Source: Streptomyces abyssalis | GTDB lineage: Bacteria; Actinomycetota; Actinomycetes; Streptomycetales; Streptomycetaceae | Reading direction: 5' to 3' | Assembly (NCBI RefSeq): GCF_001751365.1 | Contig: NZ_LJGT01000038.1 | Location: 1,455,892 to 1,519,891 of the forward strand | DNA: 64,000 bases | Shown: in pieces, positions 24,623 to 31,346 of the stretch | How the letters are laid out: the number at the start of each line of letters is the position of its first letter | Position numbering within the stretch: position 1 is the first letter of the stretch | The notes under the pieces: model-generated | What the model saw: only the letters and a program-made list of their open reading frames with translations | Told to the model about the DNA's origin: nothing | Databases searched by the model: none | Position numbers and translations under genes: made by a program

Positions 24623-25297
24623 TCAGCGGCTCCGCTTCGCCAGCCGCTCGATGTCGAGAAGGATCACCGCACGTGCCTCCAGCCGCAGCCAGCCGCGGCC
24701 CGCGAAGTCGGCGAGAGCCTTGTTGACGGTCTCGCGCGAGGCGCCGACGAGTTGCGCCAGCTCCTCCTGCGTGAGGTCGTGGACGACGTGGATGCCCTCC
24801 TCCGACTGAACGCCGAAGCGGCGCGAGAGGTCGAGCAGCTGCTTCGCCACCCGGCCGGGCACGTCGGAGAAGACGAGGTCGGACATCGAGTCGTTGGTAC
24901 GGCGCAGCCTGCGTGCGATGGCCCGCAGCAGTGCGGAGGCCACCTCGGGGCGTACGTTCAGCCAGGGCTGGAGGTCGCCGTGGCCCAGGCCGAGCAGCTT
25001 CACCTCGGTGAGTGCCGAGGCCGTGGCCGTACGCGGGCCGGGGTCGAAGAGGGAGAGCTCGCCGATGAGCTCGCCGGGGCCGAGCACGGCCAGCATGTTC
25101 TCCCGGCCGTCAGGGGAGGTGCGGTGGAGCTTGACCTTCCCTTCGGTCACTACATAGAGACGGTCGCCCGGGTCGCCCTCGTGAAAGAGGGCCTCACTGC
25201 GCGCGAGCGTGGTCTCCGACATGGAGGCGCGCAGCTCAGCGGCTTGCTCCTCATCGAGCGCCGCGAAGAGCGGGGCGCGCCGCAGAACGTCGTCCAC
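24623..25297 (-). CDS. crp: Crp/Fnr-family cAMP receptor protein
   Basis: A 224-residue Crp. The cyclic-nucleotide fold (about 8-120) has FHEGDPGDRLYVVTEGKVKLH and PGELIGELSLFDPGPRTATA (the phosphate-binding cassette). A dimer helix follows, and the HTH has LTQEELAQLVGASRETVNKALADF (about 172-195). In S. coelicolor, Crp in this position controls germination and antibiotic gene expression; in mycobacteria it is Rv3676. The GTG at 25297 is preceded by AAGGAGAGA, a strong site. The promoter region to its right (25298-25682) is shared with the divergent nth gene and is filled with GC-rich repeats. Confidence 0.95.
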   Translation of the reverse strand: MDDVLRRAPLFAALDEEQAAELRASMSETTLARSEALFHEGDPGDRLYVVTEGKVKLHRTSPDGRENMLAVLGPGELIGELSLFDPGPRTATASALTEVKLLGLGHGDLQPWLNVRPEVASALLRAIARRLRRTNDSMSDLVFSDVPGRVAKQLLDLSRRFGVQSEEGIHVVHDLTQEELAQLVGASRETVNKALADFAGRGWLRLEARAVILLDIERLAKRSR

Positions 25298-25682
25298 GAG
25301 TTCTCTCCTTGTCGACCTGGCCCAATGGGATCCCCAGGGGCCTCACAAGGCTCCCACGGGCCGAGGGACGGCGTCTCCCCAGGCCCCGAGCCGCCTCGAG
25401 TCCGCGGGGCCGAGGGATGGACCTCCCAGGCCCCGAGGGTCGAGGGCTGGGGTCTCCCCAAGCCCGAAGGCCGAAGGGACCTCAATCCCATGATGCCGGA
25501 CGGTGAAACAGTGCGATCAGTCACAAGTTTGACGCACGCCCCCCGCCCTCCCGAAGGCAGGGGGCCGATTGGGCCGGGAATTGCCTTCGTGCGGGGCGGA
25601 TGTCAGCGGACCCCTCTACGCTGGCCGGGTGTCGATGACCCAGTGATGGCCCGGTGAGCGCACGCAGAGCGGGACCGGGCGG
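25298..25682. other. Divergent crp/nth region with repeats
   Basis: This 385-base gap holds three imperfect ~32-bp direct repeats (25359-25469) and then a less GC-rich segment near 25500-25530 (GTGCGATCAGTCACAAGTTTGAC) that is the likeliest promoter area. No coding frame with a signature is seen. Confidence 0.5.
25359..25469. repeat. Three imperfect ~32-bp direct repeats
   Basis: Copies at about 25359-25390, 25406-25437 and 25437-25469 share GGCCGAGGG(A/C)(T/C)GG, then CTCCCCAGGCCCCGAG. The first two are close; the third is more worn. Confidence 0.6.
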
Positions 25683-26840
25683 GTGACCGCGATGGGAGAT
25701 TCCGCTGTGGGCGAACAGGAGCCCGTCAAGAGGGCAAGCCGGGCAAAGGGGGCGGGCCGTGCGTCCGTTTCCGGCGCGACGGAGGCGACGGCCGGCTCCG
25801 GTGAGCCCGTGACGACCACCCCGGCGAAGAAGGCCCCGGCGAGGAAGGCCCCGGCGAAGAAGACGTCCGCGAGCGAGGCCCCCGCGAAGAAGACGGCTGC
25901 CGACAAGTCCGCGGCCCGGCCCGCGGGCAAGTCCCCGGGCAAGCCCCCGCGCAGGTCCGCGAAGCCCGAGTCCCGGCTGGCCATGGTCCGCCGCGCCCGC
26001 CGTATCAACCGCGAGCTGGGCGAGGTGTACTACTACGCGCACCCCGAGCTCGACTTCGAGAACCCCTTCCAGCTTCTCGTCGCCACTGTCCTCTCAGCCC
26101 AGACCACGGACCTCCGGGTCAACCAGACGACTCCCGCCGTCTTCGCCGCCTACCCGACCCCCGAGGACATGGCGGCCGCCGACCCGGAGAAGCTGGAGGA
26201 GCTGCTGCGTCCCACCGGCTTCTTCCGTGCGAAGGCCAGGTCCGTGCTCGGGCTGTCGGCGGCGATCCGCGACAGGTTCGGCGGTGAGGTGCCGGGCAAC
26301 ATAAAGGACCTGGTGTCGCTGCCGGGAGTCGGGCGCAAGACCGCCTTCGTCGTCCTGGGCAATGCCTTCGGCGTCCCCGGGCTGACCGTCGACACCCACT
26401 TCGGGCGTCTCGTGCGCCGCTGGAAGCTCACCGAGCAGACGGACGCGGACAAGGTCGAGGCCGAGATCGCCGAGATCATCCCCAAGAGCGAGTGGACGAT
26501 GTTCTCGCACCGGACGATCTTCCACGGCCGCCGCATCTGCCATTCCCGCAAACCTGCCTGCGGAGCCTGCCCCATCGCGGAGCTGTGTCCCTCGTACGGG
26601 GAGGGCGAGCTCGACCCGGACAAGGCGAAGAAGCTGCTCAAGTACGAGATGGGCGGGCTGCCGGGCCAGCGTCTCAAGCCCCCGGCCGACTACCCCGGGC
26701 GTCCCGCGCCCCCGCTCGGCGGTAGCGGCACCGCTGTCGGCAACGGCACCGGCAACGCGGCCGGTACCGGCAACGCGGCCGGTACCGGCGACGCTGTCGG
26801 CGGCGGCGACGCCGAGGGCGCCGACGGGGCCGCCCGGTGA
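25683..26840 (+). CDS. nth: Endonuclease III (DNA glycosylase/AP lyase) with Lys/Ala-rich N-terminus
   Basis: A 385-residue Nth. The helix-hairpin-helix LPGVGRKTA holds catalytic Lys219, and VDTHFGR holds Asp237. The 4Fe-4S Cys are C286, C293, C296 and C302 (C-x6-C-x2-C-x5-C). Residues 1-95 are a disordered extension with AKKAPARKAPAKK-type repeats, which would bind DNA non-specifically. The C-terminal 35 residues are Gly/Asn/Thr-rich. It removes oxidised pyrimidines in base-excision repair. GTG 25683 or ATG 25692 could be the start, and both follow purine-rich sequence. The stop overlaps the next gene's GTG (GTGA). Confidence 0.93.
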   Translation: MTAMGDSAVGEQEPVKRASRAKGAGRASVSGATEATAGSGEPVTTTPAKKAPARKAPAKKTSASEAPAKKTAADKSAARPAGKSPGKPPRRSAKPESRLAMVRRARRINRELGEVYYYAHPELDFENPFQLLVATVLSAQTTDLRVNQTTPAVFAAYPTPEDMAAADPEKLEELLRPTGFFRAKARSVLGLSAAIRDRFGGEVPGNIKDLVSLPGVGRKTAFVVLGNAFGVPGLTVDTHFGRLVRRWKLTEQTDADKVEAEIAEIIPKSEWTMFSHRTIFHGRRICHSRKPACGACPIAELCPSYGEGELDPDKAKKLLKYEMGGLPGQRLKPPADYPGRPAPPLGGSGTAVGNGTGNAAGTGNAAGTGDAVGGGDAEGADGAAR

Positions 26841-27643
26841 GCCGTCCCCGTACGAATTCCGGCCCGACCCCGAAAGCGGACCCGACCCGGAACCCCGACC
26901 TGAACCGCGACCGCGACCTGAACCGCGACCCCGGCCTGAGCCCTGGCCCCGGGCCGGACCCGGCCGGGCACGTCCCCCGCGTCGAGTTCGACGACCTGGG
27001 GCTGCCCGGCTGGCTCGCCCCCGTTGCTGGGGCGGCCCGTACGGTCGAACCGCGACAGCTGAGCCGCTTCCTTCCGCCCGAGGACGGCGCGGGCCGGCCC
27101 TCCGCCGTGCTCGTACTGTTCGGTGAAGGCCCCCACGGCCCCGAACTCCTGCTGATGGAACGGGCCTCCAGTCTCCGTTCCCACGCGGGCCAGCCCTCCT
27201 TCCCCGGTGGCGCCATCGACCCCGAGGACGGCGATCCGGAGCGCGAGGGCCCGTTGCGCGCGGCGTTGCGGGAGGCCGAGGAGGAGACGGGGCTCGACCC
27301 GTCCGGCGTGCAGATCTTCGCGACGCTTCCCGCGCTCTACATCCCTGTGAGCGGTTTCGTCGTCACGCCCGTACTGGCCTGGTGGCGGCGCCCGACGCCC
27401 GTCGCGCCGGTCGATCCGGGCGAGACGGCACGGGTGTTCACCGTCCCCGTGTCCGAGCTGACCGACCCGGACAACCGCGTGACGGCCGTCCATCCCTCCG
27501 GATACATGAGCCCGGCGTTCAGCGTGGGGCCCGCGCTGGTGTGGGGATTCACCGCGGGCGTCATCGACCGGCTGCTGCACTACGCGGGCTGGGAGCGGCC
27601 GTGGGACCGGGAGCGGCGCGTCTCGATCGACCGGAAGGCATGA
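26837..27643 (+). CDS. NUDIX hydrolase, CoA-pyrophosphatase type (NudL-like)
   Basis: A 268-residue protein. The upstream NudL-type motif is LLMERASSLRSHAGQPSFPGGAID, followed by the Nudix helix LREAEEETGL, giving G-x5-E...REx2EExG with a small insertion. The region before (LSRFLPPEDGAGRPSAVLVLF) also fits CoA pyrophosphatases, which cleave CoA to phosphopantetheine and 3',5'-ADP. The first 45 residues are low-complexity with repeated N-R-D and P-G units. GTG 26837 overlaps the nth stop. The mycobacterial block has the same nth-NUDIX-marP order. Confidence 0.88.
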   Translation: MSRPRTNSGPTPKADPTRNPDLNRDRDLNRDPGLSPGPGPDPAGHVPRVEFDDLGLPGWLAPVAGAARTVEPRQLSRFLPPEDGAGRPSAVLVLFGEGPHGPELLLMERASSLRSHAGQPSFPGGAIDPEDGDPEREGPLRAALREAEEETGLDPSGVQIFATLPALYIPVSGFVVTPVLAWWRRPTPVAPVDPGETARVFTVPVSELTDPDNRVTAVHPSGYMSPAFSVGPALVWGFTAGVIDRLLHYAGWERPWDRERRVSIDRKA

Positions 27644-27779
27644 AGCGGAAGCGGGTCCGTGGCCCCGCCTCCCCGCAGCACCCGCTGTCCGCTTCCGTCT
27701 CCGCTCCCCCTTCCGCTTCCGGTCGTACGAACCGACCGCGGCGGATGTCCATCTCCTCCCGCATGAGACGGTGGCTCCC

Positions 27780-28979
27780 GTGAACGTGCTGGACTTCCTG
27801 CTCCTGCTTGCCGCCGTCTGGTTCGCCGTCATCGGTTACCGGCAAGGCTTCGTCGTCGGAATCCTGTCCGTGACCGGCTTCCTCGGCGGCGGGCTCGTCG
27901 CCGTCCTCGTGCTGCCCCCGCTTTGGAACGGGCTCACGGACGGGACGCCTCCAGGCACGTTCGGCGTGGTGGCGGCGGTCGTCATCGTCATCGTGTGCGC
28001 CTCGGTCGGCCAGGCGTTCACCACGCACCTCGGCAACAAGCTGCGGCAGTACATCACCTGGTCGCCGGCGCGAGCCCTGGACGCCACGGGCGGCGCGCTC
28101 GTCAACGTGCTGGCGATGCTGCTCGTCGCGTGGCTCATCGGCTCGGCCCTGGCCGGTACGTCGCTGCCGACGCTAAGCAAGGAGGTGCGTAACTCCAGCG
28201 TGCTGCTGGGCGTTTCGCGAGTGCTGCCGCCGCAGGCCGACAGCTGGTTCAACGACTTCTCCTCGACGCTCGCGCAGAACGGACTCCCGCAGGTCTTCTC
28301 GCCGTTCTCCAACGAGCCGATCAGGGCCGTCCCCGCCCCCGACCCGCAGCTGGCCAGGAGCCCCGTGGCGGCCGAGGCGAGGGACAGCATCGCGAAGGTC
28401 GTCGGGAGCGCGACGCGCTGCGGAAAGGTGCTGGAGGGCACGGGCTTCGTCTTCAGCCCGCGGCGTGTGATGACCAACGCCCACGTGGTGGGCGGCGTCA
28501 AGGAGCCCACGGTGCAGATCGGCGGCGTCGGCCGCATCCACGACGCGCGGGTCGTCCTCTACGACCCGAAGCGCGACATCGCGGTCCTGGACGTGCCGAC
28601 GCTGAACGCCCCGTCCCTGGAGTTCGCTTCGGAGGACGCGGGCAGGGGAGACGGCGCGATCGTCGCGGGCTTCCCGGAGAACGGCGGGTTCGATGTGCGC
28701 TCCGCGCGCGTACGGGACCGCGTCGGCGCCGACGGCCCGGACATCTACCACCGGGACAGGGTCCGCCGCGACATCTACTCCCTCTACACGACCATCCGCC
28801 AGGGCAACTCGGGCGGTCCGCTGCTCACACCTCAAGGCAAGGTCTACGGCGTCATCTTCGCCAAGTCGCTCGACAACTCCCGTACGGGATACGCGCTCAC
28901 GGCGGACGAGGTGCGCGGCGACGCACGGCGCGGCCGCGTCGCGGAGCGGCAGGCCGACAGCCAGGGTTGTGCGATGTGA
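27780..28979 (+). CDS. MarP-family membrane serine protease (CvpA + trypsin-like)
   Basis: A 399-residue protein with a CvpA/colicin-V-type membrane domain of four TM segments (residues 1-130) and a periplasm-facing chymotrypsin-like domain. The triad is His235 in TNAHVV, Asp266 in RDIAVLDV and Ser344 in QGNSGGP. Cys214 (ATRCGK) and the Cys near residue 397 (QGCAM) match the regulatory disulfide known in mycobacterial MarP. In M. tuberculosis this protease is needed for acid resistance and processes cell-wall hydrolases. GTG 27780 is preferred over 27771 because it gives the family start MNVLDFLLL. It is read with nth and the NUDIX gene. Confidence 0.93.
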   Translation: MNVLDFLLLLAAVWFAVIGYRQGFVVGILSVTGFLGGGLVAVLVLPPLWNGLTDGTPPGTFGVVAAVVIVIVCASVGQAFTTHLGNKLRQYITWSPARALDATGGALVNVLAMLLVAWLIGSALAGTSLPTLSKEVRNSSVLLGVSRVLPPQADSWFNDFSSTLAQNGLPQVFSPFSNEPIRAVPAPDPQLARSPVAAEARDSIAKVVGSATRCGKVLEGTGFVFSPRRVMTNAHVVGGVKEPTVQIGGVGRIHDARVVLYDPKRDIAVLDVPTLNAPSLEFASEDAGRGDGAIVAGFPENGGFDVRSARVRDRVGADGPDIYHRDRVRRDIYSLYTTIRQGNSGGPLLTPQGKVYGVIFAKSLDNSRTGYALTADEVRGDARRGRVAERQADSQGCAM

Positions 28980-29038
28980 GTACGGGGCGTGTGCCCCGTG
29001 GCATGCGCAGGCGCAGTCGGGCGGGGGCGCGCGAAGGT

Positions 29039-29070
29039 TCTCACCCGCCGTCGGTCTCACCCGCCGTCGG
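29039..29070. repeat. 16-bp perfect tandem duplication
   Basis: TCTCACCCGCCGTCGG occurs twice in direct succession, in the non-coding gap after marP. Confidence 0.85.
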
Positions 29071-29088
29071 CCTCTGCTGTGCGGTGCC

Positions 29089-29277
29089 TCAGCTGCGCGA
29101 GTGCCTCAACCGTGCCCCGACCCAGCGCGCTCTGCGGCTGAGCAGCCGGGGGATTCCGGGCTCGGCGACCTCGCCGAGTCTGTCCGGTCGTAAGCGCCAC
29201 ACACGCTGTCCGGGGATCATCCCCCTCCGCGCGCTGCGGCCACGTGCCAGGTCACGGTAGTCGTGCGTCCAGCCCAT
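29089..29277 (-). CDS. Possible small Arg-rich protein (62 residues)
   Basis: ATG 29277 (or 29286) opens a short basic frame (GWTHDYRDLARGRSARRG...) with G/C in most third positions. An inverted repeat TAACCGT/ACGGTTA stands about 30 bases before it and a purine-rich GGGGCAGAG nearer. No family is recognised, and a GC-rich shadow is quite possible. Confidence 0.25.
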   Translation of the reverse strand: MGWTHDYRDLARGRSARRGMIPGQRVWRLRPDRLGEVAEPGIPRLLSRRARWVGARLRHSRS

Positions 29278-29409
29278 ACAGCGCACTCTGCCCCGTACCG
29301 GAGCCGGTAACCGTCTGACGGGTCATCAAACGGTTATGCGCGCGGCACGTGTTGCCGGTGTTGACGGCGTACGCGGCTGTTCCTCCCGGCGCCATGACCG
29401 GGCTCGCCC

Positions 29410-30348
29410 TCAGCGGTCGGGCTCGGGGTCGTTGAGCCAGCCGATCAGCTCCGCGGAGAACGCCGCCGGGTCCTCCTCGTGCGGCCAGTGGCCGATCCCG
29501 TCCAGCAGCCGCCAGCGGTACGGGGCTTCGACGTACTGTCCCGATCCGGCCGAACTGCGCGTGCGCAGCACGGGATCCAGCGCCCCGTGCACCTGCATCG
29601 TCGGCACCCGAACGGGCCGCTTCATGCGGCGGTTGAACTGGAAGCCGTCCGGACGCGCCATCGACCGTACGAGCCAGCGGTAGGGCTCCACCGAGCAGTG
29701 CGCGGTCGACGGCACGCACATGGCCTGCTCGTACCGAGCGACCGCCTCGTCCACGTCGGGCTGTTCCAGAAGCCGGGGCCCGCCCCACTCCCGTACCAGC
29801 TTGCCCACCAACTCGCCGCCTTTGGCGGTGAGTTGACGCTCGGGGACGAACGGCCGCTGAAAGCCCCACACGTACGAACCGGCCGCCGTCTGGCGCATGT
29901 CCTTGAGCATCGCCGCCCGCCAGCGCCGCGGGTGGGGCATCGAGGAGACGGCAAGACGCCGTATCAGCTTCGGACGCATCACAGCCGCCGTCCAGGCCAG
30001 GTAGCCGCCCAAGTCGTGTCCCACCAGGGCGGCGTCGGGCTCGCCGAGCGAGCGGATGACGCCCGTGACGTCGAGGGCGAGGTTGGCCGGGTCGTAGCCG
30101 CGGGGAGTGCGGTCGCTGCCGCCGACACCGCGCAGATCCATCGCCACGGCACGGAACCCGGCGTCCGCAAGCGCTGTCAGCTGATGTCTCCACGTCCACC
30201 AGTACTGCGGGAATCCGTGCAGCAGCAGCACAAGAGGTCCGTCACCCATCTCAGCGATGTGGAAGCGGGCCCCGTTCGCGGCGACATCCCGGTGCGTCCA
30301 GGGGCCTTCGGGACGGATCAGGTTCGCTGGACCTGCTGGATGGGTCAT
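29410..30348 (-). CDS. Alpha/beta hydrolase, epoxide-hydrolase-like
   Basis: A 312-residue alpha/beta hydrolase. The oxyanion motif is HGFPQ at 44-48, DLRGVGGSD at about 71-79, and the nucleophile elbow GHDLGG puts Asp112 as nucleophile, as in epoxide hydrolases and dehalogenases rather than Ser esterases. The His is in DGIGHWPHEE near the C-terminus. Epoxide hydrolases use two cap Tyr; VWGF and PYRW aromatic residues are in the cap, but I cannot assign them. The mycobacterial block has an epoxide hydrolase (EphE) in the same place. It is probably cytoplasmic. It may be cotranscribed with the holin-like gene upstream, although 200 bases separate them. Confidence 0.88.
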   Translation of the reverse strand: MTHPAGPANLIRPEGPWTHRDVAANGARFHIAEMGDGPLVLLLHGFPQYWWTWRHQLTALADAGFRAVAMDLRGVGGSDRTPRGYDPANLALDVTGVIRSLGEPDAALVGHDLGGYLAWTAAVMRPKLIRRLAVSSMPHPRRWRAAMLKDMRQTAAGSYVWGFQRPFVPERQLTAKGGELVGKLVREWGGPRLLEQPDVDEAVARYEQAMCVPSTAHCSVEPYRWLVRSMARPDGFQFNRRMKRPVRVPTMQVHGALDPVLRTRSSAGSGQYVEAPYRWRLLDGIGHWPHEEDPAAFSAELIGWLNDPEPDR

Positions 30349-30513
30349 GTGCCGAGCCTGTCACACTTCCCGACCCGTCAATGCCGCGCTCATGGCGGGC
30401 TCGGGGTCCGCCGGGTGCGCGGAACGTCTCGCGGCGGCGGTGCTCACGCCGGGAGCGCCGCTGGTGCGGCAACGGGTGGTCAGGCCGCCACGGCGCCGGC
30501 GACCGCAACCGCA

Positions 30514-30560
30514 CTCATGCGGCAGTCACGCTCATGCGGCAGTGACGCTCATGCGGCAGT
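30514..30560. repeat. Three 17-bp-period tandem repeats at the holin-like gene end
   Basis: CTCATGCGGCAGT recurs at 30514, 30531 and 30548 with CACG/GACG spacers. The last copy includes the stop codon of the holin-like gene (TCA at 30549-30551 on the plus strand), so the stop itself has been duplicated downstream. Confidence 0.8.
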
Positions 30561-30989
30561 GGTGCTCTCCGGCTGCTTCGCGGGCCTCGTACGCGGATGC
30601 GGCTTGGTCCGCGAAAGCACCGAGGCCGTCTCCTTCGCGGAGGCGATCGACTTCTCCGGGGGCTTGATCCGCTTGAACTTGCGCATCGCGAGCAGCAGAA
30701 GGATCAGCGCGAGGACGATGTAGGCGCCGCCGACGATCAGAAACGACCAGGCCAGCCCCAGACCCAGGTTGTGGATTCCGTAGGCCGCGGCGAAGCTCAG
30801 CACGGGCAGCGAGAAGAGCAGCAGCACACCGGCGACCGTCGCCGCGCCCCCGCCCACGATCCCCCGCTTCACGTCCTGCCGGATCTCGGCCTTGGCCAGC
30901 GCGATCTCGTCGTGCACCAGTCCGGACAACTCGGCGGTGGCCGAGGCGACCAACTGGCCGAGGCTGCGGCCGTCGTCGGCAGAACTCAT
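30549..30989 (-). CDS. Phage-holin-3_6-like / DUF1469 membrane protein
   Basis: A 146-residue protein. An amphipathic N-terminal helix (SLGQLVASATAELSGLVHDEIALAKAEIRQD) is typical of the actinobacterial Phage_holin_3_6 family (PF07332 as I remember it). Two long TM segments follow (about 47-72 and 78-103), then a Lys-rich tail with KPHPRTRPAKQP. Despite the family name these are chromosomal housekeeping membrane proteins, and no lytic role is implied. Two 16-bp direct repeats stand about 50 bases before its start and may be regulatory. The gene sits between the epoxide-hydrolase-like and acetyl-CoA synthetase genes. Confidence 0.82.
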   Translation of the reverse strand: MSSADDGRSLGQLVASATAELSGLVHDEIALAKAEIRQDVKRGIVGGGAATVAGVLLLFSLPVLSFAAAYGIHNLGLGLAWSFLIVGGAYIVLALILLLLAMRKFKRIKPPEKSIASAKETASVLSRTKPHPRTRPAKQPESTTAA

Positions 30990-31040
30990 CGGGTGTCTTC
31001 CTCTCTCCGTCTCTCCGCCGGCCCGGGCCGGACCCGGCGG

Positions 31041-31080
31041 ACTGTCGAACCGTGGAACTGTCGAACCGTGGAACTTCGAA
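31041..31080. repeat. 16-bp direct repeats upstream of holin-like gene
   Basis: ACTGTCGAACCGTGGA occurs at 31041-31056 and 31057-31072, followed by a partial copy with TTCGAACCG. They lie 50-90 bases before the minus-strand start at 30989, a place suited to operators. Confidence 0.6.
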
Positions 31081-31217
31081 CCGCGAACCGTTCCTGCTCG
31101 CCGGTCCGATCATGCCGGACCATCGTGCGGCACGTGTGCCCAGGAGGCCACAACCGCAAGCGCCGCCGACCGTCCCGTTGTTGACGAAGCGTACGGCCGA
31201 GGCCGCCCCGAACGCCG

Positions 31218-31250
31218 GGAGGGGCACCCGGCGGTGCCGGATGCCCCTCC
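31218..31250 (-). terminator. Hairpin after acetyl-CoA synthetase gene
   Basis: GGAGGGGCA (31218-31226) pairs with TGCCCCTCC (31242-31250), and the loop can pair CCGGC with GCCGG. It lies about 100 bases past the acs stop on the minus strand. Confidence 0.65.
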
Positions 31251-31346
31251 ACGCTTACCGGGCGTCTCTCCCGCGTCCGCGGTGCACGCGGTACGCGCTC
31301 GGCCCTGGGCCCTCTCGGTCCTTGGCCCTCTCGAATCTCCCGGTTC

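Larger units (their letters stand above)
28980..29409. other. Convergent gap with tandem repeat and inverted repeat
   Basis: The 430 bases between marP and the hydrolase contain a perfect 16-bp tandem duplication (29039-29070), a possible small minus-strand frame (29089-29277) and an inverted repeat TAACCGT...ACGGTTA (29308-29336). The last lies just upstream of that frame. No tRNA or clear terminator is seen. Confidence 0.45.

Noticed and set aside
30549..30989. Prophage remnant, from the holin-like protein
   Set aside because: The Phage_holin_3_6 family is a chromosomal actinobacterial membrane family, and no phage genes are nearby.
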